Shown here in pieces: positions 5,072 through 5,841 of a stretch of DNA of 5,841 nucleotides. The stretch lies in NCBI GenBank assembly GCA_007131435.1, contig SLQM01000147.1, positions 1-5,841 on the forward strand. Direction: 5' to 3'. This DNA is from Syntrophomonadaceae bacterium (GTDB lineage: Bacteria; Bacillota; Dethiobacteria; DTU022). Made by a program: the position numbers and the translations under genes. Within the stretch, counting starts at the first letter, position 1; the number at the start of each line of letters is the position of its first letter. A model generated the notes under the pieces. It worked only from the letters and a program-made list of their open reading frames with translations, searched no databases and had not been told where the DNA came from.

Positions 5072-5841
5072 TTACCTGGACATTAAGGAGTCAGGTTTTG
5101 AGGCCCGGTTATACTCCTCCACGGCATCTATACCCCTCTGCTGGTTAACGAAGAGGCAGACAATGATGGCCATAATAAAAAGAAAGGCACAGAAAAGAAT
5201 TGCATTCTGAAGGCCGTACTGCGCCTGCAGCAAGCCTAAGCCGATTACGCCGAATACACCGGCCAGTTTGTGTGACAAACCCCAAAAACCGAAAAACTCC
5301 GCGGCCTTGCTGTCAGGAGAAAACATCCCCACGAGGGCCCGTCCTGCCGACTGGCTGGATCCTAAGCTCAAACCGGCCACAATACCGACGATAAGGAAAA
5401 TATACTGAGCTTCCCACTGAACTCCGAGAACCTGGTTGGCCAGGAGGGCCAGCTGGGGAGTAGCATAGATCAGCACTATGCCAACAGTCCATAGAGCGAG
5501 AGTAATGATATAGGTAATCTTGGCCCCGATTTTGTCCTGGAGAATACCGAAGAAAACGGCGCCAATAGCAGCGGTGATCTGAACGATAATAAACATATAA
5601 ATTCTTACATCGGCATCCCAGCCGATAATCTGGTCGCCGTAAATAAAAGCAAAAGTTATGATGATATAGATGGCAGCCATGGAAAAAAAGATGGAAACGA
5701 GCAGGACGGCCAGGTCTTTAAACTTGTTTACCTCGCGCAGGGTATCCCCTAAACGCCTGAACCCGACTACAAGGTAGCCCACACCGGGAGGCAGTTTCTG
5801 GGCTGCACCCCTTTCCTTAACCCAGAGAAAAGTGGGAATCG
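5072..5841 (-). CDS. UMF1-family (YxiO-like) MFS transporter, C-terminal half
   Basis: The frame is open from the right edge to TAA at 5074-5072, giving 255 complete residues; the N-terminal half lies outside the window. The visible part begins in the central cytoplasmic loop (IPTFLWVKERGAAQKLPPG) and contains six membrane segments, at about visible residues 43-67, 80-100, 107-127, 145-165, 183-205 and 212-231, corresponding to TM7-12 of a 12-helix carrier. The loop motif GILQDKIGAK after TM8 is the MFS G-x-x-x-D-[KR]-x-G signature. GSSQSAGRALVGMFSP followed by AEFFGFW is the conserved TM10-11 block of the UMF1/Atg22-like group (B. subtilis YxiO relatives). Some eukaryotic relatives export amino acids from vacuoles; the bacterial substrate is unknown. 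The GTG at 5782 is an internal Val codon, not a start. Its GC content is visibly higher than that of the trehalose gene. It lies upstream of the trehalose gene on the same strand, separated by 148 bp. Confidence 0.88.
   Translation of the reverse strand, partial: IPTFLWVKERGAAQKLPPGVGYLVVGFRRLGDTLREVNKFKDLAVLLVSIFFSMAAIYIIITFAFIYGDQIIGWDADVRIYMFIIVQITAAIGAVFFGILQDKIGAKITYIITLALWTVGIVLIYATPQLALLANQVLGVQWEAQYIFLIVGIVAGLSLGSSQSAGRALVGMFSPDSKAAEFFGFWGLSHKLAGVFGVIGLGLLQAQYGLQNAILFCAFLFIMAIIVCLFVNQQRGIDAVEEYNRASKPDSLMSR

Noticed and set aside
5780..5782. GTG as the start of a 236-residue transporter
   Set aside because: The frame continues to the window edge with residues typical of the central loop of a 12-helix UMF1 carrier, so this GTG is an internal Val.

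Overview
The window reads as ordinary chromosomal DNA from a low-to-mid GC bacterium, most likely an anaerobic Firmicute of the Clostridia / Desulfotomaculum-like type. This rests on the strong GGAGG ribosome sites, the AT-rich spacers, the free-standing 2-oxoacid-dehydrogenase-type acyltransferase remnant, the UMF1 (YxiO-like) transporter, and a GGGGACGGTTC hairpin repeat that I recall from such genomes. The lineage is an inference; no rRNA or other marker gene is present.

Layout from left to right. Bases 2-133 hold the last 43 codons of an unidentified plus-strand gene. It converges on a minus-strand pair: a short four-helix TspO/MBR protein (240-638) and, upstream of it, the wreck of an E2-type acyltransferase gene (710-981). 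The wreck keeps the first ~62 residues and the last ~27 residues with the HxxxDG active site, but has lost about two thirds of the domain, and the two pieces lie in different frames. A compact divergent promoter region (about 1032-1063) separates it from three plus-strand genes: a minimal YdeI/OmpD-associated protein (1152-1412), a GTG-started GNAT acetyltransferase (1464-1973) and a two-CBS-domain protein (2129-2602).

The CBS gene converges on a large minus-strand gene (2695-4923) for a fused trehalose-6-phosphate synthase/phosphatase, which makes trehalose from UDP-glucose and glucose-6-phosphate in one polypeptide. The space between them is filled by a perfect 23-bp inverted repeat (2612-2681) of REP/RAYT-like character. 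Upstream of the trehalose gene is a 148-bp spacer with a good extended -10 promoter. Beyond it lies the C-terminal half of a UMF1-family MFS transporter (5072-5841), cut by the right edge.

The genes do not form one evident pathway. Trehalose synthesis, a CBS adenylate-sensing module, a TspO-like membrane protein and a YdeI-type protein would fit a loose stress or osmoprotection neighbourhood, but the sequence does not prove this. I found no phage, CRISPR, RNA gene or clearly new multi-gene system. The points most worth a second look are the acyltransferase deletion, the 23-bp inverted repeat, the TspO lacking helix 1 with palindromes upstream, and the overlapping divergent promoters.
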